Shown one piece after another: positions 53,729-62,663 of a stretch of 64,000 bases of DNA; the stretch's first letter is position 1, and each line of letters opens with the position of its first letter. The translations under genes and the position numbers were made by a program. The DNA is taken from the NCBI RefSeq assembly GCF_003437535.1, contig NZ_QSQT01000010.1:1-64000 (forward strand). Direction: 5' to 3'. This DNA comes from Phocaeicola plebeius. GTDB lineage: Bacteria > Bacteroidota > Bacteroidia > Bacteroidales > Bacteroidaceae. The notes below the pieces were generated by a model. The model was not told where the DNA came from. It ran no database searches and worked only from the letters and a program-made list of their open reading frames with translations.

Positions 53729-54313
53729 TCATTTTCTCAGGCTTTCACCGCTGAAGAGGACGGTTTTTGTTATAGCTCTCAGCCGGTCAATGGTTCTTTC
53801 CCCATACTTCTCTCTCAGCTCGTCTATCGTGAGGTTGGTAGTCAGGATAAGAAGCTTTCCTTTCTTCTCTGCTTCGTCTGCCAGTTCAGCGAATGCAAGC
53901 CTTTTTTCGCCGTATTTGACGCTAAGATTCTCTGTCCCTATATCGTCAACGTAGATGATGTGTTTTTGCTTCACGGCGTCCAAATCAGCGTTCATCTGCT
54001 GTGCATCGTAGCAGCTTACCACCTTGCGGCAGTAATGGTTAAGAACCAAAGGGAGAATCTTTCCGCAGATAAGGGTCTTTCCGCGTCCGCAGTTGCCGAA
54101 ACACAGAAGTCCGCGACTTTCATTGCCGGCCAGCCAGCCTGCCACTTCTTCGTACTCAGGAAGCCATCTGGCATTTTCTCCAGTGAAGTACCTGATACCG
54201 GCCCAGAGAACTCTTTTGGCATCCGGAACGGTTACCTGTACGACGTTAGGAATAGGGGAGAAGCCCGTATCTTTGAGCCGTTCGATTGTCTGTTGAAAAT
54301 TTATCTGTTCCAT
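53729..54313 (-). CDS. DnaC-like helicase loader ATPase
   Basis: 194 aa. Walker A FGNCGRGKT, Walker B HIIYVDDIG, sensor-type LLILTTNL and an Arg-finger region RTIDRLRA. It would load the host DnaB at the phage origin. It directly follows an O-like initiator that carries iterons, as in lambda O/P logic. Confidence 0.86.
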   Translation of the reverse strand: MEQINFQQTIERLKDTGFSPIPNVVQVTVPDAKRVLWAGIRYFTGENARWLPEYEEVAGWLAGNESRGLLCFGNCGRGKTLICGKILPLVLNHYCRKVVSCYDAQQMNADLDAVKQKHIIYVDDIGTENLSVKYGEKRLAFAELADEAEKKGKLLILTTNLTIDELREKYGERTIDRLRAITKTVLFSGESLRK

Positions 54314-54315
54314 GT

Positions 54316-55230
54316 TTACCAGCCTTTCTTGTATTTTTCCGGTGAATTATCCTTCAGAACTATACCTACATCTGTTTTTGAAAGAGCTTTTTTCTTGGCC
54401 TGAGAAACTATCTCATTAAATTTTGAGTTGATGTTTGTCACGCTAAAATTCTCGAATATCCAACCTTCTTTTATGGATAAAAGCAAATATTGAAGTGCAT
54501 ACAGGATTGATTCATCGGCGACATCCATCTGCTTCTGTTCCCGTTGGAACTTCAGTTTTTGAAGCAGCTGGGACATTGCTCCTGCATCCTTGGCCGTCCA
54601 GTAATAATCACTTCCGAACAACTGTCTGTAATAGGTTTCAAAAAGGGAACGGGCTTTATAATTAATACCCTCCCCCTTGGGGGGTGTGGGGGGAATATTA
54701 TCATTAACAGTTTCTTTATCTTTCTTTTTCTTATTGCCCTTACCTTGCCCCAAATCTTCAATTTTTTCGGCCATTTTTTGCGACATTGCCCTTAGCTCTG
54801 CCCTTAGTTCGCCCATAGACACCTTTAAATCGCTGATTTCTTTACTGTTGTCTATGCCCTTATCTTTGTCCTTGGGCTTGTCCTTGATAGGATTGTAGTC
54901 ATCGTAATTGCATAAGGTTATGACAGTCATGCCCTGTTGGTTACAGGTTGTAATCATCCCCTTCTTCTTCAGTTTGGACAGGAAATATCTGACCTTCTTC
55001 TCAGACCATTTCCAACGCTTCATCAGAAACGATATGGATGCTGGATATTGACCTCTTGAATAAGAGATTTCCCGACCTCCGATGAGTTCGCTGTACGCCT
55101 CGCCGGTTGCATCAAATCGTGCTGACTGAATCAAGTCAAGCCACGCTTCGCATTCCGAAAACTCACGGGCTACTTTCCACATTTCATTCGAGAAAAACCT
55201 GCGGCTTAGCCTCAAAAATCCTTCTTCCAT
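54316..55230 (-). CDS. Phage replication initiator (O/DnaD-like)
   Basis: 304 aa. N-terminal winged helix (ECEAWLDLIQSARFDA, SISFLMKRWKWSEKKVRYFL). A Lys/Asp low-complexity linker (115-185) contains DNA iterons in its coding sequence. The C-terminal DnaD-like helices include YALQYLLLSIKEGWIFENFS. Likely binds its own coding region as origin and recruits the loader. Confidence 0.78.
   Translation of the reverse strand: MEEGFLRLSRRFFSNEMWKVAREFSECEAWLDLIQSARFDATGEAYSELIGGREISYSRGQYPASISFLMKRWKWSEKKVRYFLSKLKKKGMITTCNQQGMTVITLCNYDDYNPIKDKPKDKDKGIDNSKEISDLKVSMGELRAELRAMSQKMAEKIEDLGQGKGNKKKKDKETVNDNIPPTPPKGEGINYKARSLFETYYRQLFGSDYYWTAKDAGAMSQLLQKLKFQREQKQMDVADESILYALQYLLLSIKEGWIFENFSVTNINSKFNEIVSQAKKKALSKTDVGIVLKDNSPEKYKKGW
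54737..54862. repeat. Candidate origin iterons inside the initiator gene
   Basis: TGCCCTTA occurs at 54737, 54787, 54799 and 54855 (same orientation), with further near matches. They fall within the initiator's linker, the place of lambda's ori inside O. Confidence 0.5.
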
Positions 55231-55234
55231 AGTT

Positions 55235-56407
55235 TCAGAATCTTACGTTAGTCAACTGTCTGCTATTGGAGTACACGGCCCATTTGCCGTTTCCGCTATC
55301 CACCAGGCGTAAATCCTTGACTTCGCCAAATCGTTTCAAATTCCCGCAAAGGTCAACGATCCAGCCAGCCTCCTTGTTAGGATGCGGACGGATAGCACGA
55401 CCGACTATCTGATACCAAAGAGCCAGCGACATTGTTGGACGGGCCATGACAATCGTATCCAGTTCAGGATAGTCAAATCCGGTAGTAAGTACACCAACGT
55501 TGGCCACCACCGGAATTTCTCCAGCCTTGAACGCTTCAAGGATATGTTCGCGTTCCTTCTTCGGTGTTTCTCCCGAGACGATTGCTGTTCCGGGAATAGA
55601 CCAGGTTAGGCGTTCAGCCTCTTTCAGAAAACGGGTGAAAACCAATATACCTTTTCGTTTTACACCGCTCTTGGGATTCATGAGCCTTTGGACGATACTC
55701 ACCAGAAACCCGTAGAAGTCGATACGCTCATACTCTTTTACTACAGACTTGTCCGTGTAGTCGGCTCCGGTCGTGTTCACCTTCAGGTTAAGTTCGTTCC
55801 ATCCCAAAGGATTCATCGGATAATAGTTCAGCTTCGAAAGATACCCCATATCCAATAGAGTAGAGATTTGAACCTGATAGATTACCTCAGAGAACACACA
55901 CGGGCGTGTGCGTGTGATGAACTTCAACATGCTGCCGAAATCCCTGCTTGATGAAAGACGGTAGGGCGTAGCCGTCAATCCAAGAACTTTACATTTCAGC
56001 ATCGAAAGAAATCTCTTGTACATTCCGTCTTTCGGGTTAACCAGATGGCACTCGTCGATGATGATATTCTGAAAATGCTGGAAAAGTTCCGGATGGTTGA
56101 CTACGCTTCCGATAGTGGCGAAAGTTATTCTTGAAATCTCCTTTCGCCCGAATGAGGCAGAGTAGATGGAACAATCCAGAACACCATACGAACAGAGCTT
56201 CAGATAGTTCTGTTCTAGTATCTCCTTACTGGGCTGAAATACTAGCGTGTGCCCTTCAAGACGGCTGGCGATGTCGGCTATCACAAGACTCTTGCCGGCT
56301 CCGGTAGGCAGTACCATGATGGCATTGTTCTTCTTGGCCCTGTTAGCAAAGAAGCTGACTGCAGCATTACTGGCCTTCTGCTGGTAATCCCGTAAAACAT
56401 AACTCAT
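55235..56407 (-). CDS. SF2 DEAD/DEAH-box helicase
   Basis: 390 aa. Motif I LPTGAGKS, motif II IIIDECH, motif III GLTATPYR, C-terminal RecA domain with ILVFTRFLKEAERL, TTGFDYPELDTIVM and motif VI WYQIVGRAIRP. Compact XPB/UvrW-like helicase for phage replication or recombination. Confidence 0.9.
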   Translation of the reverse strand: MSYVLRDYQQKASNAAVSFFANRAKKNNAIMVLPTGAGKSLVIADIASRLEGHTLVFQPSKEILEQNYLKLCSYGVLDCSIYSASFGRKEISRITFATIGSVVNHPELFQHFQNIIIDECHLVNPKDGMYKRFLSMLKCKVLGLTATPYRLSSSRDFGSMLKFITRTRPCVFSEVIYQVQISTLLDMGYLSKLNYYPMNPLGWNELNLKVNTTGADYTDKSVVKEYERIDFYGFLVSIVQRLMNPKSGVKRKGILVFTRFLKEAERLTWSIPGTAIVSGETPKKEREHILEAFKAGEIPVVANVGVLTTGFDYPELDTIVMARPTMSLALWYQIVGRAIRPHPNKEAGWIVDLCGNLKRFGEVKDLRLVDSGNGKWAVYSNSRQLTNVRF

Positions 56408-56877
56408 AATCCTTTCTCCTTACTCAGTTTGTCTCCCAAAGCCTTGTAATACTTGGTGAGTTCTATTAATTCAAAATCAGTCCATTTCTTCGCCTGGCTT
56501 GCTCTCCATGCCAGCTTGTCGAAGCGTTGCTGACCGATTTTTGATTTCAAGTTTTTCTCGTAATGTATCAGATGGTCTGCGCTGAAACGGTTGCACGCCC
56601 GGCACTCTGCGTGGGCATTGTCCTCGTCAAAGCGTGTAGCCATGTGGCGGCGCGAATGGAAGTGTCCGCAATCTGCCTGTTCGTATGGCTTTATCTGGGC
56701 GCATGAGATACAACGGAAATACCCGTTCGGCATACAATCACGAAGCCGGATATAGCGGCTGAAAACTTTGTCGAGTTTGGCCACTAAATCCGGCTTCTTT
56801 TTAATCTTGATACCTGCCTTATCGAATAACGGCAAAGGCTTTTCTTTCTTCTTTTTAGGTTTCTTGATGTAATACAT
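56404..56877 (-). CDS. ninG: NinG/Rap-like recombination protein
   Basis: 157 aa. A basic N terminus, then zinc/HNH-type motifs CISCAQIK, DCGHFHSRRHMATRFDEDN and AHAECRACNRF. It resembles lambda NinG (Rap), a junction-cleaving recombination nuclease. Confidence 0.85.
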   Translation of the reverse strand: MYYIKKPKKKKEKPLPLFDKAGIKIKKKPDLVAKLDKVFSRYIRLRDCMPNGYFRCISCAQIKPYEQADCGHFHSRRHMATRFDEDNAHAECRACNRFSADHLIHYEKNLKSKIGQQRFDKLAWRASQAKKWTDFELIELTKYYKALGDKLSKEKGL

Positions 56878-56879
56878 AT

Positions 56880-57395
56880 TTATAAAGCCTTATAATCATT
56901 CATACTACCCCAATAACCATATATTTCTTCATCACTCTCACCATTAAGCCGAGCTTTTTCTATTTCTTTATTCATGCTATGTGAAAGACCAGTCAAATCT
57001 CCTGAAAGACTTTCGAATGACGAACATTCTTTCGTACTATTTCTGCGTATTTTGTGTGTAATGTATTTTTCAATACTGTTGAATATTGGATTATCCTTTT
57101 CAGACATTCTTAAAGATATATATCCATAATTGAATGTAAATGGAGTATTTAACTTTTCATATGACTCTCTGTCTTTTATATGCTTATACATCATTTCAAC
57201 CGGAAAAGTCATTGGCAAGCGTTCCTTCTTAATCATTATGGCTATCGCATCATATAAAGCCTGTTCTTGATCTGTCAGCTTAAACCAGTTGATATTCTCA
57301 AAGCACCACATGATATAACCAATATGAGTAAGTATGATATACTTTATCTCTTGTCCTTTGTATTTCCCAAATGTTAATTTCCGTTCTTCTTTCAT
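56880..57395 (-). CDS. DUF3820-like hypothetical protein
   Basis: 171 aa. The N terminus LTFGKYKGQEIKYIILTHIG and YIMWCFENINWF resemble the short domain found in DUF3820 and at the end of exonuclease X-type proteins. The rest is unrecognised. It is markedly AT-rich compared with neighbours. Confidence 0.58.
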   Translation of the reverse strand: MKEERKLTFGKYKGQEIKYIILTHIGYIMWCFENINWFKLTDQEQALYDAIAIMIKKERLPMTFPVEMMYKHIKDRESYEKLNTPFTFNYGYISLRMSEKDNPIFNSIEKYITHKIRRNSTKECSSFESLSGDLTGLSHSMNKEIEKARLNGESDEEIYGYWGSMNDYKAL

Positions 57396-57415
57396 AATAA
57401 TTCCATTATTGGTTG

Positions 57416-57548
57416 TGGACGCAACGGGAATCGAACCCGCCCAACCATCACGGTTTTACTTGCTCATATATTAGCTAATTCAATGGGACAAGTGTATGGA
57501 GATATTGCGCAATTACTCCATACTAAAGCACGTCCTGTGCTTGCGCCC
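57416..57548 (-). ncRNA. Expanded tRNA-like RNA (133 nt)
   Basis: The ends are tRNA-like: acceptor GGGCGCA/TGCGTCC with one G-U pair, D-like arm GCAC/GTGC with loop AGGAC, and T arm GCGGG-TTCGATT-CCCGT. The middle is not a normal anticodon region: it has an 8-bp hairpin (GTATGGAG/CTCCATAC), a stem ACTTG/CAAGT with a 26-nt loop and AACC/GGTT. G-U pairs show the minus strand is the folded one. It fills the gap between two genes. Confidence 0.6.
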
Positions 57549-57579
57549 GTATGCCCGTCTTTCCGGGCGTTTATTCATG

Positions 57580-58386
57580 CTATTTCGTTATTTTTAAAAA
57601 CTCAGGGGCAATTCCATAAAGTGGTGTACGGCCATCCCATTTATCTATGAATTGCTTATAGAGTATTTCTTTAGTCAACCCACGTGATTGAATGATAGCC
57701 TGTTCTGTTTTTAATTGCTCCAATTCGTTGCGTTTCTTCTGCTCTGCAATCTGCTGGTCTAATACAGATATATTGGTATTCACCTCATTACGACTATCAA
57801 TCTTCTCACGCACAGCCTTTGAAAATTCAAGCTGTGCAGAAAAAGTCAGCAATTGAAGCCCTCTTTTCTCAAATTCTTTATCCACAATCTGCTCCAACCG
57901 CTTTTCAAAAAGAAGAGAACCACCGTCAGCCATTAAACTGTCTGTCTTGTGCTTACGGCTTTCTTCTTTGATTAAATCATAAATACGAGGTTCAAGTATA
58001 TTATCTTCAAGGCTTTGCATAAACCCGTCTTTTCCTGATTCTGTATCAGCTTTATCTATATGTTTGTTATCGAATACAACATCTATAGCTCTATTCTTGA
58101 TAACTTTATAAGAATAAGTAGGACGTGCGTTAAATTCAGTGTTATCAGCAGCCTTCAATGTGACAGGTTCAGCAAATTCCCCTCTTTGGTCAAACAATGG
58201 AACTTGAAACAATTCAGTGCCCCATTCCCAAGTGGAAACTTTACCGGACACTACCTTAAAATCCTCTTTTCCTTGCTTCCCATAGTTCTCCATTAGAACA
58301 CCGGCATAATTAGGGGCTACTCTTTCGCATGAAGCAAATACCACTAAGGTCATACAGACCAACATTAGATTAATCAATCTTTTCAT
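57580..58386 (-). CDS. SPFH/Band 7 lipoprotein
   Basis: 268 aa. A lipoprotein signal (LMLVCMTLVVFASC) is followed by an SPFH/prohibitin-like domain (VAPNYAGVLMENYGKQGKED, FNARPTYSYKVI, FEKRGLQLLTFSAQLEFSKA) and a coiled coil (LDQQIAEQKKRNELEQLKTE). Such proteins scaffold membranes; T4-like phages use membrane proteins for superinfection exclusion, a possible role here. Confidence 0.72.
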   Translation of the reverse strand: MKRLINLMLVCMTLVVFASCERVAPNYAGVLMENYGKQGKEDFKVVSGKVSTWEWGTELFQVPLFDQRGEFAEPVTLKAADNTEFNARPTYSYKVIKNRAIDVVFDNKHIDKADTESGKDGFMQSLEDNILEPRIYDLIKEESRKHKTDSLMADGGSLLFEKRLEQIVDKEFEKRGLQLLTFSAQLEFSKAVREKIDSRNEVNTNISVLDQQIAEQKKRNELEQLKTEQAIIQSRGLTKEILYKQFIDKWDGRTPLYGIAPEFLKITK

Positions 58387-58537
58387 TCTTCAAATTTTTA
58401 ATTAGTTTATAAACGAAATAAATCACTGTGGCTGATATTATTACCACGCCCAGCCAAGCGTTGAGGTGATTGAATATTCTGTTTCCGATAGATACTCCGA
58501 CTACCAGAAACAGAATTAAATAAATTTGCTTTCTCAT
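58370..58537 (-). CDS. Small two-helix membrane protein
   Basis: 55 aa with helices IYLILFLVVGVSIG and WLGVVIISATVIYFVYKLI and a Lys-rich tail. It overlaps the SPFH gene start by 17 nt, suggesting coupled expression and a joint membrane role. Confidence 0.6.
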   Translation of the reverse strand: MRKQIYLILFLVVGVSIGNRIFNHLNAWLGVVIISATVIYFVYKLIKNLKNEKID

Positions 58538-58539
58538 TG

Positions 58540-59277
58540 TTACACCTCAATGATTACGATGTCAGGTGCAACACCTTTGATTGCTTCAACCTGTTTGTCA
58601 ATCACCTTATTCTTGTATTCTTCAATGGCCTCATTCGCACCGGCAGAAACCAAAGAAAGGGAAACTTCCCGCCCATCCACATCGGCGTAGATTTCAACTT
58701 CGATTTCTTCACAGGCAAAACCTTTGAAAAGAGGGATATTCAGTTTGAACGATTTTGGCAGATTGGAATCAACCACTTGAGAATAGTTATCCGTCTTGTT
58801 CCCGTTTTCCTCTTTGCTACGTTCTATATCCTGATTCACTTTCGCCTTGAAGTTCTTCAAAGTGGAAACCAGCATCATGTTCTCAGACTTATCCTTGAAG
58901 AAGGCACGGTGCATCTTGAAGAACTGGGACAATTTGATAGGTTCCCATTTCCTTTCCGCATTGATACCGAACTCCTGCATTTCCTTTGAAGCCTGTAAAA
59001 CTCCACTAATTACTGTCTGGTAATAATTGGTTTCATCAATAGTCAAAGCCAGACACATCTTATCACGGTTCACAATGATATTGGCCGATTTCTGATTAAT
59101 CAGTTCGACACGCTTTTCCAGCCATCTGAAGGGTGCTTCTATCGTTCCATTGATAACTACTCTCTCCGGTTCTTTCGGGTCAAGGGCTACGGATGCTTTA
59201 CCTTCTCTCAATACTACTTCGATGGGGGTACCATTGTACTCTTTCGGTACTACCAAATTGATTTTGTTTTCACTCAT
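58540..59277 (-). CDS. Conserved-looking phage protein of unknown function
   Basis: 245 aa: KINLVVPKEYNGTPIEVVLR at the start, VINGTIEAPFRWLEKRVELI, and a C-terminal beta segment FACEEIEVEIYADVDGREVS. I recall similar proteins near phage recombination genes but cannot name a function. Confidence 0.6.
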   Translation of the reverse strand: MSENKINLVVPKEYNGTPIEVVLREGKASVALDPKEPERVVINGTIEAPFRWLEKRVELINQKSANIIVNRDKMCLALTIDETNYYQTVISGVLQASKEMQEFGINAERKWEPIKLSQFFKMHRAFFKDKSENMMLVSTLKNFKAKVNQDIERSKEENGNKTDNYSQVVDSNLPKSFKLNIPLFKGFACEEIEVEIYADVDGREVSLSLVSAGANEAIEEYKNKVIDKQVEAIKGVAPDIVIIEV

Positions 59278-59711
59278 GATTCTGTTCCAGTTTTACGGTT
59301 AATACTAAATACTGTCTTCTGCATTTCTTGTGGCATGATTGGGCGGCTATAAACCAGTTCACCTAACTTGTTGTAGAATCCTACCATCTTTTCTTTATGG
59401 TATAGGAATTTTGCACATTCTTCATTCTCGACGAACTCCGAACCTCTTTTGATGTGGTCCAAAAGTTCCTGCTTTTCTTCATTCAAAGGCTTCAATCGTT
59501 CTTTGAAGCTTTCCATAGCCTCTTTCTTCTCCAACTCAACATCGTTGATGGTGATTGATACCTCGGCCAAAGTCTCTTTCTTCTGAGCCAGTTCTTCGGG
59601 GGTGAATCGGTGAGTATATCCGATTTTCTCTACCGCATCGGCGTTGTCCTGAAGGAACTGCCATCGTTCCTGTTCAGGGATGTCTTGTCCTAAAAATTTG
59701 TCCATAGTCAA
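59274..59711 (-). CDS. Hypothetical coiled-coil phage protein
   Basis: 145 aa, acidic coiled coil (EKKEAMESFKERLKPLNEEK, QELLDHIKRGSEFV) with a short C-terminal basic end. Overlaps the next gene by 4 nt. Unknown. Confidence 0.6.
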   Translation of the reverse strand: MTMDKFLGQDIPEQERWQFLQDNADAVEKIGYTHRFTPEELAQKKETLAEVSITINDVELEKKEAMESFKERLKPLNEEKQELLDHIKRGSEFVENEECAKFLYHKEKMVGFYNKLGELVYSRPIMPQEMQKTVFSINRKTGTES

Positions 59712-59742
59712 ATAAACTCTTTGTTACGTTCGATTTAATTTA

Positions 59743-60282
59743 TTATTCAAACTTCCAACAATATCCACCAGCAGTTTTTCTTTTATGATAACAGCAAAGT
59801 GAAATATTTCGGTAATCTACACCAGTATCTCTATAAGCATCCATCAATGTTAAATGGCGTTTTATCAAAACTCCATTTTTATCCAATTGAAGAACCACCT
59901 TTCCTTGCGATATAGCTCTACGTCTTTTAGCTGTACCGTAATTAAGATTGTAAGCATGGCTACACCATTCAAGATTTCCTACATTGTTGTTTGTTTTGTT
60001 TTCATCTTTATGATTTACAACTGGATAATTATGAGGATTAGGCAAGAAAGATTCAGCCACTAAACGATGAATGTTTACTGTATGAATACTTCCATCTTTG
60101 AATAGATTTACGCATCTATATCCACATCTGTTTTGTGGTTTCAAAATATGTGGTTTCTTTTTCATTAACTCGCCATTTTGAAGCCTTACATGACTGCATA
60201 TAGATTTAACCCGTCCCATATCTGATACTTGATATAAACCTTCATATCCGGATATATCTTTCCAATTCTCACCCATCCCCAT
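59743..60282 (-). CDS. HNH homing endonuclease (NUMOD4/HNH/NUMOD1)
   Basis: 179 aa. NUMOD4 (ENWKDISGYEGLYQVSDMGR), then the HNH core (VNHKDENKTNN, GNLEWCSHAYN), then NUMOD1-like helices (GVLIKRHLTLMDAYRDTGVD). A free-standing homing nuclease, wedged after and overlapping the NinB-like gene by 14 nt. The AT-rich sequence suggests recent insertion. Confidence 0.86.
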   Translation of the reverse strand: MGMGENWKDISGYEGLYQVSDMGRVKSICSHVRLQNGELMKKKPHILKPQNRCGYRCVNLFKDGSIHTVNIHRLVAESFLPNPHNYPVVNHKDENKTNNNVGNLEWCSHAYNLNYGTAKRRRAISQGKVVLQLDKNGVLIKRHLTLMDAYRDTGVDYRNISLCCYHKRKTAGGYCWKFE

Positions 60283-60724
60283 AGCTTAGAAATTCTTTAT
60301 CTTTTTCTATCTCTTGTTGAATATGTAATAGAAACTCATTCTCGTTAGGACTTGGTAAATATATTCCTGCTTTAGCACTAGAATAATTCCGAAATCTTTC
60401 AATAGCGAGAGTCATTTCTCCCGTACTCAGTTCAGACGAGCTTCTCAAAGTTTTTATAATCTTTCCTTTTTTGTTCGTCTTTTCTTTCTCGAATATATCC
60501 CTATTACATAACCTCTTGAAAATATCGATTTTAACTTCCTCTACACTATAACCTGTTTCACTTGCGAACCAATTTAGAAGCAAATAGAAGTATCTGTTCT
60601 GGGCGAGCGTGCGGTTGGGCAGCTTCTTTCTCACTTCCACAACCGCCCGCTCCTGGAACAGTTTGTTTACATAAGCCTTGAACTTGGGTATATCGTATTC
60701 ATTCTTCAGATTGAATATGCTCAT
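60269..60724 (-). CDS. NinB-like recombination protein
   Basis: 151 aa. KLPNRTLAQNRYFYLLLNWF, ASETGYSVEEVKIDIFKRL and STGEMTLAIERFRNYSSAK, then IYLPSP match the NinB/Orf pattern (ssDNA/SSB-linked recombination mediator). The C terminus may have been trimmed where the HNH gene entered. Confidence 0.68.
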   Translation of the reverse strand: MSIFNLKNEYDIPKFKAYVNKLFQERAVVEVRKKLPNRTLAQNRYFYLLLNWFASETGYSVEEVKIDIFKRLCNRDIFEKEKTNKKGKIIKTLRSSSELSTGEMTLAIERFRNYSSAKAGIYLPSPNENEFLLHIQQEIEKDKEFLSYGDG

Positions 60725-60727
60725 AGG

Positions 60728-61174
60728 CTAGAACGGTAAGTCATCTTTGGGATTTCCATTCGCATCTACATCAGGTGGAAACGCCTGTGCCATGGTTGGC
60801 GTTTGTGTCGGTGACGGTTGCTGTGCTGGCACGGATGCTGGCTGGTGCATTGGCTGACGGCCTTCCAGTTTATAGCAGCGGATGGACACCATACGTTTTA
60901 GTTGTCCGTCCTGATTTGTCCATTCCCGACCTTGCAAGGCAAAGGAAACCGTTATTACGTCACCGGTTCTGAACTGGTCAAGTTCGGCACATTTGTCACC
61001 ACTTACTTCAAGTGGCAGGACGTTCTCGTACTGGCTCCGTTCACCTGTGTATGGGTCATGGGTCGTAGCATCGAGTAGAAACTCACGTTTCAAAAACGGG
61101 TTGCCACCGCTCTTGGATGGGATTTCTTGGGGCTGGCCGATATAGACCAGCCGCCCGGTTATCTGATTACTCAT
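60728..61174 (-). CDS. SSB-like DUF3127 protein
   Basis: 148 aa. An OB-fold-like N terminus (ITGRLVYIGQPQEIPSKSGG, TGDVITVSFALQGREW), a Gln/Pro linker and the acidic tip NPKDDLPF, like the SSB tail that recruits replication proteins. Probably the phage ssDNA-binding protein. Confidence 0.75.
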   Translation of the reverse strand: MSNQITGRLVYIGQPQEIPSKSGGNPFLKREFLLDATTHDPYTGERSQYENVLPLEVSGDKCAELDQFRTGDVITVSFALQGREWTNQDGQLKRMVSIRCYKLEGRQPMHQPASVPAQQPSPTQTPTMAQAFPPDVDANGNPKDDLPF

Positions 61175-62080
61175 TTATGATACTTTTAATGTTATACTTC
61201 CACATACAGGCGTATCTACAAGATACTTGTCATAGACACCTGGATAATCTCTCTCAAAGGCTTCACGGTCAAATGTCCTTCTGATGGAATCTTTCTTGCG
61301 GATGAAAGAGACGCTTTCACCTTTCCATGAATAAGCACCCGCCTTGACCATTTCCTTCATCACACCGTCCGTAAGCTCCTTCTTGCGTTCCGACCAATAT
61401 TTCGCCTGCTCGGTTATCTCTATGATTGAATCCTCCATTTCACGGTACTTCAAAGGCATGTCAGTCTTAACCGAAGGTACGGCATAAGGGTTTATGAACT
61501 TGCGTCCCTCTATTTCGGCTGAGAGCAGTTCAAGGATGATACCGTCATGTATGCGTTCCACTTCCAAAAGTTCTGAAATGCTTCCCCTCAGCCAGATGGC
61601 GAACAGCCTTACGGCTTTGCATCCGGGGTTCTGCCTTTCAAACAAATAAGCGTAAATGGACAGCTGCCACCTTACATACTCCTTGTCGAGCTTGTATGTT
61701 GTCTTGATGTCACCCAATGAAAATTCGCTGTCACTTTCCCGATATACCTTGTCAATACAGGAAGCGAAGTGCTCGTTGTCCGATACAAGGTATTCGCTCG
61801 CTTCATATTGAAGCCCGTAACTTTCTTTTATTTTTTGATAGTTGCGGGCTTCCTCGCTTTCGTGGTCAATACCCAAATCATCCACGAGTTCGCAGACCTC
61901 ATGCACGAAAGAACCCCTTTCGGCTGCCCTTTTCATTACAAATTTGGGAACGCCCGAATACTTGTCCGGGAACAGTTGCCTCTCAATTATCCCGGTAATG
62001 CCTTGCAGGCACACGCCTTCGGGGGTGGTGTAGGTATGTGTGTCCTTGTCGAAAAGGATACTTGATTTAATTAAATCCAT
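61175..62080 (-). CDS. PD-(D/E)XK exonuclease (RecB-like)
   Basis: 301 aa. It has RGSFVHEVCE, then FSLGDIKTTYKLDKEYVRWQ, then SIYAYLFE: the H/E, D..K and Q..Y motifs of the RecB/Cas4-like nuclease fold. It is placed between the ERF annealase and SSB-like genes, so is the likely resecting partner. Confidence 0.82.
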   Translation of the reverse strand: MDLIKSSILFDKDTHTYTTPEGVCLQGITGIIERQLFPDKYSGVPKFVMKRAAERGSFVHEVCELVDDLGIDHESEEARNYQKIKESYGLQYEASEYLVSDNEHFASCIDKVYRESDSEFSLGDIKTTYKLDKEYVRWQLSIYAYLFERQNPGCKAVRLFAIWLRGSISELLEVERIHDGIILELLSAEIEGRKFINPYAVPSVKTDMPLKYREMEDSIIEITEQAKYWSERKKELTDGVMKEMVKAGAYSWKGESVSFIRKKDSIRRTFDREAFERDYPGVYDKYLVDTPVCGSITLKVS

Positions 62081-62652
62081 TTTTTAACGAGTTTTTTTTT
62101 CTTGTTTACAATATCAATGAATCTTCTGTCACCTTGCAATACGGTATAGTTCTGCCATATACTTTGCAGGGTTTCCACGGTCTGCGCGGCGTTCACCTCC
62201 TGCTCCGCCATCGCGAAATAGTCAGTTTCTTCAGGTGTGGTGACATCCGGGTCTTTCGGCTCTTCGGTGGGGATAAGGAACATTTGCAGCAACGAATATT
62301 TCAGCGCGATGCTCATTGCCTTGTTCATACCCTTGTCCCCTGAATCCATCGCTTCTCCGACATTCACCGTCTCAACACAACTGCCGTCTGTAGTTATATA
62401 CCTGAACTTGACTGTCGCCCTTGTGAATGTATTTGTACCGCCGGATTTCGTCGGCCTGTTCTCTGTAGTAAACCCCTGAACTTCCTGCAGGATGAACACT
62501 TCGTTCTTGGCAAACAGCTCGTGAAGTTCGTTCATCACATTGTCTATGCCCCTGAACTTGAATCCCTGCTGCTGGTTCTTCTCTGATTTTGTAATGGCTT
62601 TCGTCTCTCTGAGAATGCTGGCCATCTTCCCGTAAATAAGTTGTCCTTCCAT
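62071..62652 (-). CDS. erf: ERF-family ssDNA annealing recombinase
   Basis: 193 aa. It has KSEKNQQQGFKFRGIDNVMN, TNTFTRATVKFRYITTDG and GMNKAMSIALKYSLLQMFLI, then IPTEEPKDPD: the ERF signature. ATG 62652 is inside the ACACGATTATG motif and is preferred. It anneals single strands with the adjacent exonuclease. Confidence 0.86.
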   Translation of the reverse strand: MEGQLIYGKMASILRETKAITKSEKNQQQGFKFRGIDNVMNELHELFAKNEVFILQEVQGFTTENRPTKSGGTNTFTRATVKFRYITTDGSCVETVNVGEAMDSGDKGMNKAMSIALKYSLLQMFLIPTEEPKDPDVTTPEETDYFAMAEQEVNAAQTVETLQSIWQNYTVLQGDRRFIDIVNKKKKLVKKWI

Positions 62653-62660
62653 AATCGTGT
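62650..62660 (-). promoter_or_regulatory. sRNA target site at the ERF start
   Basis: ACACGATTATG on the minus strand: 11 nt perfectly complementary to the sRNA near 50.2 kb. Confidence 0.6.
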
Positions 62661-62663
62661 ATT

